Origin: Bradyrhizobium sp. OK095
GTDB lineage: Bacteria; Pseudomonadota; Alphaproteobacteria; Rhizobiales; Xanthobacteraceae
Direction of reading: 5' to 3'
Assembly: GCF_900109945.1 (NCBI RefSeq)
Contig: NZ_FOBX01000002.1
Coordinates: 744,001-808,000 of the forward strand
Length of the DNA: 64,000 nucleotides
Shown here: in pieces, positions 17,986-26,571 of the stretch
Layout: each line of letters begins with the position of its first letter
How positions within the stretch are numbered: the stretch's first letter is position 1
The notes under the pieces: model-generated
Database searches by the model: none
What the model saw: only the letters and a program-made list of their open reading frames with translations
Told to the model about the DNA's origin: nothing
Position numbers and translations under genes: made by a program

Positions 17986-18849
17986 CTACACCACCGTCTT
18001 GTGCCGCGCTATGCAGGTCGCCAGCACCTCGTCCATCGGCTTGCCCCACCAGTCGTTGGAGAAGATTTCGATCTCGGAATAGCCGGCAAAGCCCTGCGCC
18101 TCGACCGCGGCGCGCACCGATTTGATGTCGATGACGCCGTCGCCCATCATGCCGCGGTCGTTGAGGATGTCTTTTGTCGGCACCAGCCAGTCGCAGACGT
18201 GGAATGCCAGCAGGCGGTCCTTGCCAGCGCGAGCGACCTGACCCGTCAGCTCCGGGTCCCACCAGATGTGATAAACGTCGAGCGCAACGCCCAGCATGCC
18301 GCTGCGATCAGGATCGAGCCGGTCACAGATGTCGAGCGCCTGCTTTGTGGTGTTCACACAGGCCCTGTCGGCCGCGTAGGCCGGATGCAAGGGCTCGATC
18401 GCCAGCGGCAGCTTTGCTTGCCGGGCGTAGTCGAGCATCTCGGCCAAGGCTTCCTCGACTTGCGTCCGCGCGCCGACAATGTCCTTCGACGCCTCGCTGC
18501 CCGGCCGCGAATATTGCGGCAGGCCGCCGACGACCAGAACGATGCATGGCGCACCCAACGCCTTGGCTTCGTCCACGCAACGGCGATTGTCGTCGCGAAC
18601 TTCGCCGCGGCGCGACGCGTCCGAGGTGAACATGCCGCCACGGCAATAGCCTGAGAGATCAAGGCCGGCGTCGCGCACGGCCCGCGCGGCGCGGTCGAGG
18701 CCGACGGCCGCGACCTGGTCGCGCCAGGGATCGATGGCACGGATGCCGTGCCTGGCGCAGGCGTCGATGATCTGAAGGAGATCACCCTGCTTGCGGACTG
18801 TCGCGGTGTTCAGCGACAGCCAGCTGTGATCGGACGAGAAATCGCGCAT
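17986..18849 (-). CDS. Sugar phosphate isomerase/epimerase-like TIM-barrel protein
   Basis: A 287-residue member of the xylose-isomerase-like TIM-barrel family. Expected metal-binding positions are visible as LAIEPLHP, GVALDVYHIWWDP, LAFHVCDW and YSEIEIFSNDWW. It is the last gene of a catabolic operon, and its ATG overlaps the stop of the DUF993 gene by one base. Members acting beside Gfo/Idh/MocA oxidoreductases often isomerise keto-sugars or eliminate a group from them. That is a plausible role, but the substrate is unknown. Confidence 0.85.
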   Translation of the reverse strand: MRDFSSDHSWLSLNTATVRKQGDLLQIIDACARHGIRAIDPWRDQVAAVGLDRAARAVRDAGLDLSGYCRGGMFTSDASRRGEVRDDNRRCVDEAKALGAPCIVLVVGGLPQYSRPGSEASKDIVGARTQVEEALAEMLDYARQAKLPLAIEPLHPAYAADRACVNTTKQALDICDRLDPDRSGMLGVALDVYHIWWDPELTGQVARAGKDRLLAFHVCDWLVPTKDILNDRGMMGDGVIDIKSVRAAVEAQGFAGYSEIEIFSNDWWGKPMDEVLATCIARHKTVV

Positions 18850-20039
18850 CAGGATTCGATCCCGTGCGAGGCCAGCACGGTCTTCATCCGCCGCGCCGCC
18901 AGTTCCGGATTGGCCAGCAGCCCGGCCTGATCGGCCAGGCGGAACAGCTCGGCCAGATGCAGCGTGGAGCGCGTGCTCTCCTGACCCCCGACCATGGTGA
19001 AATGGTCCTGGTGGCCGTTGAGATAGGCCATGAACACGACGCCGGTCTTGTAGAACCGCGTCGGCGCCTTGAAGATGTGACGCGACAACGGCACCGTCGG
19101 CCCGAGCACGTCGTGGAAGCCGGCCTCGTCGCCAGCCGCCAGCCGCGACAGCGCATAGGATGCCGCCGGAGCGATCGCATCGAAGATACCGAGCAGCGCA
19201 TGCGAAAAACCCTGCTCGTCGCCGGCGATCAGCTCCGCGTAATTGAAATCGTCGCCGGTGTACATCTTGATGCGCTTGTCGAGACGGCGACGCATGTCGA
19301 CTTCGCGCTGCTTGTCGAGCAGCGAAACTTTTACGCCGTCGACCTTGGCGGCGTTGTTGTTGATGATGGCCACCGCAATGTCCATCGCCTTGTCCAGGTC
19401 CTTGGTACCCCAGTAACCCGTCAGGGCCGGATCGAACATGTCGCCGAGCCAGTGGATGATCACGGGCTCACGGACCTGCGACAGCACGCGGTTGTAGACC
19501 TTGGCGTAGTCGTCGGCGCTGCGGCCGAGTTTTGCGAGCGCGCGCGACGCCATCAGGATGATGCGGCCACCGACCTTCTCGACCGCCGAAAGCTGCTCCT
19601 CGTAGGCGCGAATGACGTCGTCGAGACTCCTGGCGTCCTCGACCGCGAGATGGTCCGTGCCCGCACCGGAGAACACCAGCGCATTGCGCCGCTTGGCGGC
19701 AGACACCGAGCGCGTGATCAGCTCCAGCGAGGTCGGCCAGTCCAGCCCCATGCCGCGCTGCGCCGTGTCCATGGCTTCGGCAACGCCGAGACCGAGATCC
19801 CAGACGTGCTCGCGGAAGGCGATGGTCTTGTCCCAATCGACGGCAGCGGAGAGCCAGGGATCGTTGTCCGCGAAGGGATCGACAACGGTGTGCACGGCTG
19901 AGAAAGCAATGCGATTCAGCGGACCCTCGAGCTTTGCGGGGAACGTGCGCGACGCCGTAAGCCGGTAGGTCTCGATCGAGCGATCGGCCTTCGGCAATTT
20001 GAGCGACAATGACGACATCGGCAGGACGGGCTTGTTCAT
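18849..20039 (-). CDS. DUF993 family protein (DHDPS/aldolase-like)
   Basis: A protein of about 396 residues matching the DUF993 family, which is distantly related to dihydrodipicolinate synthase/N-acetylneuraminate lyase barrels. Features include VFSGAGTDHLA, VIIHWLGDMFDPALTGYWG and a lysine in VDGVKVSLLDK where the Schiff-base lysine of the superfamily would be expected. ATG 20039 (MNKPVLP) is chosen because upstream codons (to 20111) are translated from a dispersed palindromic repeat. It lies between the Gfo/Idh and isomerase genes, so it probably cleaves or rearranges a keto-sugar-type intermediate. The reaction is undefined. Confidence 0.8.
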   Translation of the reverse strand: MNKPVLPMSSLSLKLPKADRSIETYRLTASRTFPAKLEGPLNRIAFSAVHTVVDPFADNDPWLSAAVDWDKTIAFREHVWDLGLGVAEAMDTAQRGMGLDWPTSLELITRSVSAAKRRNALVFSGAGTDHLAVEDARSLDDVIRAYEEQLSAVEKVGGRIILMASRALAKLGRSADDYAKVYNRVLSQVREPVIIHWLGDMFDPALTGYWGTKDLDKAMDIAVAIINNNAAKVDGVKVSLLDKQREVDMRRRLDKRIKMYTGDDFNYAELIAGDEQGFSHALLGIFDAIAPAASYALSRLAAGDEAGFHDVLGPTVPLSRHIFKAPTRFYKTGVVFMAYLNGHQDHFTMVGGQESTRSTLHLAELFRLADQAGLLANPELAARRMKTVLASHGIES

Positions 20040-20055
20040 GATTTCAGACCTCTCC

Positions 20056-20143
20056 CCGTCATTGCGAGGAGCGAAGCGACGAGGCAATCCAGACTCTCGC
20101 CGCGGAGACATTCTGGATTGCTTCGCTTCGCTCGCAATGACGG
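20056..20143. repeat. Dispersed palindrome, GTCATTGCGAG family, copy 1
   Basis: Outer arms CCGTCATTGCGAG (20056-20068) and CTCGCAATGACGG (20131-20143) are perfectly complementary, with further imperfect pairing inside (GGCAATCCAG / CTGGATTGC). Similar elements occur at 26470-26556 and 38584-38661. This copy lies inside an operon, between the Gfo/Idh and DUF993 genes, where an RNA hairpin could lower downstream expression or protect the upstream message. Confidence 0.85.
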
Positions 20144-20174
20144 CTCAATAACATCGACACTTATCCAACAGACC

Positions 20175-21326
20175 TCAGACCTTGATCGGGGCGACGTCGA
20201 TCCAGCGCCGCTCCTTCCAGCTCTTCAGCGCGCATTCGGCGAGCTGCACGCCCTTGACGCCTTCGAGCAGCGTGAACTTGTAGGCCGCATCCTCGTAGAC
20301 GTGGCGGATGAACATCTCCCACTGTTCCTTGAAACCATTGTCGTAGGAGACGTTGTCGGGCAGCTTCTGCCAGTCGCCGTAGAAATCATGCAGCCGCTTC
20401 TCGTCGGGATTCCAGACCGGCCGGGGCGTCGCCTGCCGCGCCTGGATCATGCAGTCGGTGAGACCTGCGACGGCAGAGCCGTGGGTGCCGTCGACCTGGA
20501 AAGTGACGAGGTCGTCGCGATAGACGCGCGTCACCCAGGACATGTTGATATGGGCGATGACGCCGCCCTCGAGCTGGAATGTCGCGTAGGCAGAATCGTC
20601 CGCGGTCGCCTTGTACGTCTTGCCCTGCTCGTCAAAACGCTCGGGAATATCGGTGTTGCCGATGCAGACCACGCTCTGGACGTTGCCGAACAGGTTGTCG
20701 AGCACATAGCGCCAGTGGCAGACCATGTCCAAGATGACGCCGCCGCCGTCCTCGTCGCGGTAATTCCAGGACGGCCGCTGCGCCTCCTGCCAGCCGCCTT
20801 CGAACACCCAATAGCCGAACTCGCCGCGCACCGAGAGGATGCGGCCGAAGAAACCGGAATCGCGCAGGAAGGCGATCTTCTTCAGGCCGGGCAGGAACAG
20901 CTTGTCCTGCACCGTGCCGTGCTTGACGCCCTTGGCATTGGCGAGCTTGACGACTTCAAGCGCTTCCTCAAAGTTCGTCGCGATCGGCTTCTCGCAATAG
21001 ACGTGCTTGCCGGCATTGATGGCTTGGGTCAGCAGGCCCGGGCGCGCCTGCGTGGTCGCGGCGTCGAAGAACATCGTGTCGTTCTTGTCGGCGAGCGCCG
21101 CGTCGAGATCGGTGGTCCAGCGCGTGATGTTGTAGCGCTTGGCGAGCGCCTCGACTTTTTCGGCGCTGCGGCCGACCAGGATCGGATCAGGCATGATGCG
21201 GTCGCCATTCTTCAAGCGGACGCCGCCCTGCTCGCGGATCGCGACGATCGAGCGGATCAGATGCTGATTGAGCCCCATGCGGCCGGTGACGCCGTTCATG
21301 ATGAGGCCGAGGCGTTGGGTGGTCAT
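20175..21326 (-). CDS. Gfo/Idh/MocA-family oxidoreductase
   Basis: A 383-residue NAD(P)-dependent oxidoreductase. The N-terminal Rossmann region begins LIMNGVTGRMGLNQH, an unusual DapB-like GxTGRMG loop, and the family EKP motif is present as VYCEKPIATNFEEAL. The C-terminal domain includes DMVCHWRYVLDNLFG, whose histidine is a likely catalytic residue. The gene overlaps the enolase-superfamily gene by 4 bases and shares its operon. The family usually oxidises or reduces a sugar or cyclitol hydroxyl; the actual substrate is unknown. Confidence 0.87.
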   Translation of the reverse strand: MTTQRLGLIMNGVTGRMGLNQHLIRSIVAIREQGGVRLKNGDRIMPDPILVGRSAEKVEALAKRYNITRWTTDLDAALADKNDTMFFDAATTQARPGLLTQAINAGKHVYCEKPIATNFEEALEVVKLANAKGVKHGTVQDKLFLPGLKKIAFLRDSGFFGRILSVRGEFGYWVFEGGWQEAQRPSWNYRDEDGGGVILDMVCHWRYVLDNLFGNVQSVVCIGNTDIPERFDEQGKTYKATADDSAYATFQLEGGVIAHINMSWVTRVYRDDLVTFQVDGTHGSAVAGLTDCMIQARQATPRPVWNPDEKRLHDFYGDWQKLPDNVSYDNGFKEQWEMFIRHVYEDAAYKFTLLEGVKGVQLAECALKSWKERRWIDVAPIKV

Positions 21327-22720
21327 GCCGTTTGCTCCTGAAGTGATTTCGGCTGTTCGAGCGGGCGGAGCGCCGACCAGTCCGGATGGACCGACGTCGC
21401 AAAGCCCGCAGCATGAAGCGATCCCGTCAGGAGATCGCCGTCGTGAATGGAGAGCCGGATGCCCTGCCCGGCATCGGCATAGAGATCGGGATGCGCGGCC
21501 GCGAAGGCCTGCGCCTCAGTGGCGGGCGCCTCGCCAAAACCGTCGACATAGTGATGGCCGTTGCGTTCGGCATGGGTCACGCCGATGAAGGCGCCAAGCG
21601 CGAGGTCCTGCTGCACGGCAACGCCGGCCTGGCAGGTCAGGTCCTCGCCAGTCACGAAGAACCGTGCCCCGCCGGCGCTCCATTTCGCCGCGCGTGTCGC
21701 GTTGATGATGGACTTGTAGAGGCCCTTGCAGGATTTCGACGAAATGCCGCAATAGCCGAGCGCCCGCGCCGCCGGGAAAGCATCGTAGGAATCGTCGGCC
21801 TCGTCGATGATGAAACCGTGCGCCGCCAGCGAGCCCAGCGGCGATTGCCTCGTGATGTCGCGCGGCATCGGCTGTTCGACATAGAGCAGGCACGAGGCGA
21901 TCGAACGCAGTGCTGAATCGTGATCGATCCGTTCCATCAGCGCCTGCAGCGCGGCAAGATCGGCGTACTGCTCATTCGCGTCGAGCGTCACCTTATAGCT
22001 GCGCCCGAGCGTATCGAGCTCCTTGCCGATCCACGCCAGCCGCACCGCATCGGCGGTGGGATCGCCCGACAGCTTCAGCTTGAAATAATTAGCGCCGGCG
22101 TTCTCGCGTGCGTCGGCAACACCGCCCTCGCCTGCGACGGTATCGTCGAGGCCGACGGTATGCCTGATGGCGACGCGCGGCAGCGGCTTCCGACCGGTGA
22201 GAAACGCCGCGATGTCCGCGTCCTTCAAGTCGGGCGACAGCCGAGCATCCATGCCGGCAATGTTACCGGCCATCCCGTCGAAGAAGTTGGCCTCAACCCC
22301 GCGCAGCAGCGCATCGAGAATTGCCTTGTCGATTTCCGCGGGGCCATAAGCCGCCGCAAGCGCCGGAATATTCTTCTTCGCACAGGTCGCGACCTGGGCA
22401 CCGATGCAGGAAGAATGCAGATCGAACGCGGTCAGAAAACCTGTCCGTGCGAGATATAGACCGCGGGCAATCTCCAGCGATCGTCGAAGCCCATCGACCG
22501 TCTGTGCCGGCGACAGCTCCGGCCGCTTGTCGAACCATTTTGGCACCAGCAGCTCGGCGCTGGCGCCGACCGCGCTCCCCCTGCCCTCAACCTCGATCTC
22601 GACCCGCACGAAAAGCTGCGGCGTCGCGTTGATCGTGATCGCGCCAAAGCGGAACGGCCGCGCGAAATGGGCGGGTCGTTCAAAGAACGCGATGTCTCGC
22701 AGCTTCAGGCGCGGTGCCAT
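21323..22720 (-). CDS. Enolase-superfamily enzyme (mandelate racemase-like)
   Basis: A 465-residue member of the enolase superfamily. Likely catalytic positions are KLKLSG (lysine pair), TLDANEQY and YVEQPMPRD (first two metal ligands), FIIDEADDS (third ligand) and SSKSCKGLYKS (opposite-face lysine). At 465 residues it is longer than a typical mandelate racemase (about 360-400). Members usually dehydrate or racemise acids by abstracting an alpha proton. Its neighbours (Gfo/Idh oxidoreductase, DUF993, isomerase, ABC importer) point to carbohydrate or cyclitol acid catabolism. It starts 4 bases after the ATPase stop. Confidence 0.83.
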   Translation of the reverse strand: MAPRLKLRDIAFFERPAHFARPFRFGAITINATPQLFVRVEIEVEGRGSAVGASAELLVPKWFDKRPELSPAQTVDGLRRSLEIARGLYLARTGFLTAFDLHSSCIGAQVATCAKKNIPALAAAYGPAEIDKAILDALLRGVEANFFDGMAGNIAGMDARLSPDLKDADIAAFLTGRKPLPRVAIRHTVGLDDTVAGEGGVADARENAGANYFKLKLSGDPTADAVRLAWIGKELDTLGRSYKVTLDANEQYADLAALQALMERIDHDSALRSIASCLLYVEQPMPRDITRQSPLGSLAAHGFIIDEADDSYDAFPAARALGYCGISSKSCKGLYKSIINATRAAKWSAGGARFFVTGEDLTCQAGVAVQQDLALGAFIGVTHAERNGHHYVDGFGEAPATEAQAFAAAHPDLYADAGQGIRLSIHDGDLLTGSLHAAGFATSVHPDWSALRPLEQPKSLQEQTA

Positions 22721-22724
22721 GGTT

Positions 22725-23573
22725 TTAGTCCAGCGAACCTTGCGAGAAGAAATGCTTGCGGATGCGCTGCACGAGCTCGGTGAAGACGGGGTCGGCCATC
22801 ACATCGAGTGAACGCGGGCGCGGCAGCGGCACGTCGTAGATTGCGGCGACCGCCCCCGGCCGCTCGGTCATCACCAACACGCGGTCGGCGAGGAACACGG
22901 CTTCGGGGATCGAATGCGTGATCAGAAGCACCGTCTTCCTGGTTTCACGCTGGATCCGCATCAGCTCGACATTCATGCGCTCGCGCGTCAGCGCGTCGAG
23001 CGCGCCGAACGGCTCGTCCATCAGCATGATTTTTGGATCGTGCACCAGCGCGCGGCAGATCGAGGCGCGCTGCTGCATGCCGCCGGAGAGCTGCCAGGGC
23101 AGCTTCTTCTCGAAACCTTCAAGCCCGACCATCTTCAACAGCGCCTTGGCGCGTTCGAGATATGTTTGCCGCGGCAGCCGCTTCATGTCGATCGGCAGCA
23201 TCACGTTGGAGAGGATGTTGCGCCATGGCAGCAGCAGCGCATTCTGGAAGACGATGCCGACATTGCCGTGCGGCGTCGTCACCTTCTCGCCCTCGACCAG
23301 GATCTCGCCGGCGGTCGGCGGCAGCAGACCCGAGATCAGCTTGAGCAGCGTGGACTTGCCGCAGCCGGACGGGCCGACCACGACGAAGAATTCGCCCTCG
23401 TTGATGTGGAAATCGAGCGGCCGCAGCGACGGCACATCGCCGTCGCGCGTCCGGTAGATTTTGGAAACACCGGACAGCTTGATGCCCGACGCATCGCCGG
23501 CAGCCCGGTCGCTCACCAGTCTCAGATGCGCGGCCGACTGCACGGGTTCACTCGCTATGGTCGCTGGTTTCAC
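22725..23573 (-). CDS. ABC transporter ATP-binding protein (SsuB/TauB/ThiZ-like)
   Basis: A 282-residue ATPase with Walker A GPSGCGKST, Q-loop VFQNALL, signature LSGGMQQRAS, Walker B IMLMDEPFGALD and H-loop LITHSIPE. The sequence class matches importers of nitrate, sulfonates, taurine and pyrimidine precursors. Its ATG overlaps the stop of the binding-protein gene by 4 bases. With the permease at 24614 it forms a full importer feeding the enzymes encoded next. Confidence 0.93.
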   Translation of the reverse strand: MKPATIASEPVQSAAHLRLVSDRAAGDASGIKLSGVSKIYRTRDGDVPSLRPLDFHINEGEFFVVVGPSGCGKSTLLKLISGLLPPTAGEILVEGEKVTTPHGNVGIVFQNALLLPWRNILSNVMLPIDMKRLPRQTYLERAKALLKMVGLEGFEKKLPWQLSGGMQQRASICRALVHDPKIMLMDEPFGALDALTRERMNVELMRIQRETRKTVLLITHSIPEAVFLADRVLVMTERPGAVAAIYDVPLPRPRSLDVMADPVFTELVQRIRKHFFSQGSLD

Positions 23574-24562
23574 GAGCCACTCTTCGGCAGATAGTCGTTG
23601 GTGTAGAACGCCTTCGGATTGTCCTTGGCCTTGGCATCGAGCCCGCCATATTCGACCATCAGATTGACGCTGTCGGTCATGTTCTGGTCGGTGACCTGGA
23701 ACGGCCGCTTGCTCTTGGTCTCAGCCGTCCGGTAGAGCGGAATGGTCAGCTCAAAGCCCTGCGTCAGCGTGTCGATCTTGCCGCCCTTGGGGTTGGCATC
23801 GAGGATCGATTGCGCTGCCGCCTTCGGCTCCTTCTCGGCGGCTTCGACCGCCTTCGTCGTTGCCGACATGAAGCGGCGGACGAGGTCGGCATTGGCCTTC
23901 ACATAGTCGGAGTTGGCGATGATGCCCGAGGAGACCATGTTGATGCCGTAGTCGGCGAACTTGATCGGATAGACGTCCTTGCCGGTGGCGTCCTTGATCT
24001 TCATCGACTGGTCCATGACGTAGCCGAGCAGCAAATCAGCCTGGCCGTTGATGACGGCGTTGAGCTTGGTCTGGCCATCGCCGGCAACGGTGGTGAAGTC
24101 GCTCTCCTTGAGGCCGGTCTTCTTCAGGAACAGCGGCCAGATCTGGGTCATGGAATCGGCCGGCGTGATCGCCACCGTCTTGCCCTTGATGTCGTCCGGC
24201 TTCCTGATGTTCTTGTCGGCAAAACCCATCGCCGACATCGGGCTGGTCTGGAGCAACACGCCGGTCGCGACCACGGGCGCGCCCTTGATCGCCGCGCGCA
24301 TCATGGTGGGGACGTCGACATAGCCGAAATCGGCGGTCTTGGCGGCGACGGCCTGCGTGGTCGCGGCCGAGCCGCGGCCTTCCTGGATTTCGAGCTCGAT
24401 GCCCTCGGCTGCATAAATGCCCTTGGCCTTGCCGTAATAGAACGGCGCATGCTCGCCATAGACGTACCAATTGAGCATCAACACGACCTTGTCAGCCGCC
24501 TGCGCCGGCGCAACTGCAAACGTCATCAGCGCCGCCGCAACAGCCCCAATCAACCGCTTCAT
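23570..24562 (-). CDS. ABC transporter solute-binding protein (NMT1/ThiY-like)
   Basis: A 330-residue periplasmic protein with a Sec signal (MKRLIGAVAAALMTFAVAPAQA). The mature start, LNWYVYGEHAPFYYGKAKG, is the hallmark of NMT1/THI5-like binding proteins, which bind pyrimidine-like or other small ligands. I prefer ATG 24562 over GTG 24568 because GGGAG is 7 bases upstream. It lies between permease and ATPase genes in one operon. The pairing of an NMT1-like binding protein with sugar-type enzymes is unusual, and the ligand is unknown. Confidence 0.9.
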   Translation of the reverse strand: MKRLIGAVAAALMTFAVAPAQAADKVVLMLNWYVYGEHAPFYYGKAKGIYAAEGIELEIQEGRGSAATTQAVAAKTADFGYVDVPTMMRAAIKGAPVVATGVLLQTSPMSAMGFADKNIRKPDDIKGKTVAITPADSMTQIWPLFLKKTGLKESDFTTVAGDGQTKLNAVINGQADLLLGYVMDQSMKIKDATGKDVYPIKFADYGINMVSSGIIANSDYVKANADLVRRFMSATTKAVEAAEKEPKAAAQSILDANPKGGKIDTLTQGFELTIPLYRTAETKSKRPFQVTDQNMTDSVNLMVEYGGLDAKAKDNPKAFYTNDYLPKSGS

Positions 24563-24613
24563 CGTCACTCTCCCTTGTCGTTATGTTTCGGCCGTTGGTG
24601 GCCGTTGCTTAAA

Positions 24614-25423
24614 TTACGAGGCGAAAATCACATCCTCGCGCTGGCTGACATGCCACGGAATGACCAGCTTCTCGATCCGGTCCACAATCCAGAACAGGAT
24701 GACGCCGAGCAGAGCGAGAATGACGAGAGCCGCGAACATCGTCGGCAGGTCGAACGTGCCGATCGAGCGCTGCATCACGTAGCCGATGCCGGAATTGGAG
24801 CCGACGAACTCGCCGACCACAGCACCGACCACGGCGAGCGTAACCGACACTTTGAGACCGGAGAAGATCGCGGGCAACGCATGCGGCAGGTTCACCGCAC
24901 AAAACACCTGGAAGCGGCTGCCCTGCATGGCGCGAGCGAGATCGACCATATCGGGGTCAACCGACTTGAAGCCCTGCACGGCGGAGACGACCACCGGGAA
25001 GAAGCCAAGCAGGAAAGCCGAAATGACTTTCGGAATGATGCCGAAGCCGAACCACACCACGAACAACGGCGCGATCGCGATCTTCGGCACGGATTGGGAA
25101 AACACCAGCAGCGGATAGACGTAGCTCTCCACCGTCTTCGAGCCCGCGATCAGCATCGCCACGGGAATGCCGAACAGCGCGGACAGCATGAAGCCGCAGA
25201 CGGTCGCATAGGTCGTCGGCCAGGACTGGCGCAGCAACTCCGGCCAGTCGGTGCGCAGCACGGCAAGGACATCGCCCGGCGACGGGATCTGGTAGGCAGG
25301 AATTTTGAACAGCCTGATCGCGAGATCCCAGGCCACGACAATGAAGACCAGGAACACAAACGGCCGCACCCAGGCCGCGTTCAGCACCTTGGACACCGCA
25401 CTCTGCGGCTTCAACTCGGCCAA
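24614..25423 (-). CDS. ABC transporter permease (BPD_transp_1, SsuC/ThiX-like)
   Basis: A 269-residue inner-membrane permease with about six membrane segments and the EAA-like loop FKSVDPDMVDLARAMQGSR that contacts the ATPase. It is the first gene of the operon, followed after about 51 bases by the binding-protein gene. A candidate TetR operator lies 48-64 bases upstream of its start codon, so it probably controls the whole transport and catabolic unit. Confidence 0.92.
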   Translation of the reverse strand: MAELKPQSAVSKVLNAAWVRPFVFLVFIVVAWDLAIRLFKIPAYQIPSPGDVLAVLRTDWPELLRQSWPTTYATVCGFMLSALFGIPVAMLIAGSKTVESYVYPLLVFSQSVPKIAIAPLFVVWFGFGIIPKVISAFLLGFFPVVVSAVQGFKSVDPDMVDLARAMQGSRFQVFCAVNLPHALPAIFSGLKVSVTLAVVGAVVGEFVGSNSGIGYVMQRSIGTFDLPTMFAALVILALLGVILFWIVDRIEKLVIPWHVSQREDVIFAS

Positions 25424-25470
25424 CTTTCACTCCCGGCATTCTTCTACGTTCTGGGGAGAAATTAACCCGT

Positions 25471-25487
25471 TGGATAAATACTGTCCA
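25471..25487. promoter_or_regulatory. Candidate TetR-family operator upstream of the catabolic operon
   Basis: TGGATAAATACTGTCCA is a near-perfect inverted repeat (TGGATA-N5-TGTCCA, 5 of 6 pairs) in the AT-richer stretch before the permease gene. The adjacent TetR gene at 25691 is the natural candidate to bind it. The operator role is an inference from symmetry and position. Confidence 0.5.
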
Positions 25488-25552
25488 GAGGATTCCCTGT
25501 GACGTTTTGCGCCGGTTCCGGGGGACTTTGGAGACACGGGATTGTCGCCTCC

Positions 25553-25683
25553 GTGTCCCGGACGCCCTGCAGCGTGCAACGCTGCTGCGCAGAGCCGGGA
25601 CCCAGAGGCAGCATGCTCCACATTGTAATGGGCCCCGGCTCTGCAGCGCACCGCCAAGAGGCGCTGCGCTGCGTCCGGGGCAC
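25553..25683. repeat. Large dispersed palindrome (GTCCGGG/CCCGGCTCTG family)
   Basis: A 131-base element folds into a long hairpin: outer arms GTGTCCCGGACGC / GCGTCCGGGGCAC (25553-25565, 25671-25683, one mismatch) and inner arms GCAGAGCCGGGACCCA / TGGGCCCCGGCTCTGC (25589-25604, 25629-25644, one mismatch). A smaller stem GACACGG / CCGTGTC (25533-25539, 25551-25557) overlaps its left edge. It separates the TetR gene from the ABC operon and may end TetR transcription. Confidence 0.8.
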
Positions 25684-25690
25684 GAGAGCG

Positions 25691-26404
25691 CTAAACCGCC
25701 TGCGCCACCACGGCGCGCTTCTTCGGGGCCTTGGCGATCGCGAGCAGCTCCGTCGACCGCCCCGTCAGCGCGGCCAGCACGAGGCCCGCCATGTGCGAAA
25801 GCCGCTCGTCCTTGGCTTTCTTGTCCAAGAGATCGCGGCCAAAGATGACGCTGAGCGTCGCGGAGTTCGAGAGATAGAAGAAGCTGAGCGCCGCGATCGA
25901 GATGTAGAGCTGGACCGGATCGACCGCGACATGGAAGTCGCCGCTGTCAACGCCGCGCCGGACCACGGTGCGGATCATCTCGACGAAGGGCGAGTGCATC
26001 GACTTGACCTTGGCCGATTTCTTCAGGTGTTTTGCGCGCGCGAGGTTCTCGGTCTGGAGCAGCGACAAGAATTCCGGGTTGCGGAGAAAATAGCTCCAGG
26101 TGAACTCGATCAGGCGGCGGATGGCCTCGGGCGGATCGAGATGTTCGAGATCGAGCCCGCGCTCCTCGCTGCGGATCTTGTCATAGGCGCCTTCGAGCAC
26201 AGCGAGATACAGCTCATCCTTGTTGCCGACATGGTAGTACAGCATCCGCTTGTTGGCGCCGGCCTTGGCGGCAATGCGGTCGACGCGCGCGCCGGCGAGC
26301 CCGTGGGTGGAAAACTCCTGCTTGGCGGCTTCGAGAATGCGCAGCCGCATCCCTTCGGGATCGCGCTGCCATTTCAGAGTTCGCTTTGCCTGTGCCTTCG
26401 CCAA
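25691..26404 (-). CDS. TetR-family regulator, probably of the adjacent catabolic operon
   Basis: A regulator of about 237 residues. The helix-turn-helix is clear: RLRILEAAKQEFSTHGLAGARVDRIAAKAGANKRMLYYHVGNKDELY is split here into helix (residues 19-35) and recognition part (about 45-66). The C-terminal part resembles RutR/NicS-type TetR proteins. The start is uncertain: a TTG at 26404 keeps the basic N-terminus, and the next ATG is residue 19. An in-frame stop lies 27 bases upstream of the TTG. It lies upstream of the ABC permease on the same strand, separated by a long palindrome. Confidence 0.85.
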   Translation of the reverse strand: MAKAQAKRTLKWQRDPEGMRLRILEAAKQEFSTHGLAGARVDRIAAKAGANKRMLYYHVGNKDELYLAVLEGAYDKIRSEERGLDLEHLDPPEAIRRLIEFTWSYFLRNPEFLSLLQTENLARAKHLKKSAKVKSMHSPFVEMIRTVVRRGVDSGDFHVAVDPVQLYISIAALSFFYLSNSATLSVIFGRDLLDKKAKDERLSHMAGLVLAALTGRSTELLAIAKAPKKRAVVAQAV

Positions 26405-26469
26405 ACCGGGTGCTCGCTGGGTGGTATGTTAGATCGCGTTTATCATGCGGGGGGCCCGCCGCATAGTTT

Positions 26470-26556
26470 CGTCATGGCGAGGAGCCCTTGCGACGAAGCA
26501 ATCCAGGATCTCACCGTGGAGGGATTCTGGATTGCTTCGCTTCGCTCGCAATGACG
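26470..26556. repeat. Dispersed palindrome, GTCATTGCGAG family, copy 2
   Basis: CGTCATGGCGAG at 26470 pairs with CTCGCAATGACG ending at 26556, and internal GAAGCAATCCAG pairs with CTGGATTGCTTC. It lies between the VOC gene stop and the TetR gene start and resembles the copies at 20056 and 38584. Confidence 0.82.
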
Positions 26557-26571
26557 AGCGGAGAGTGTCCC

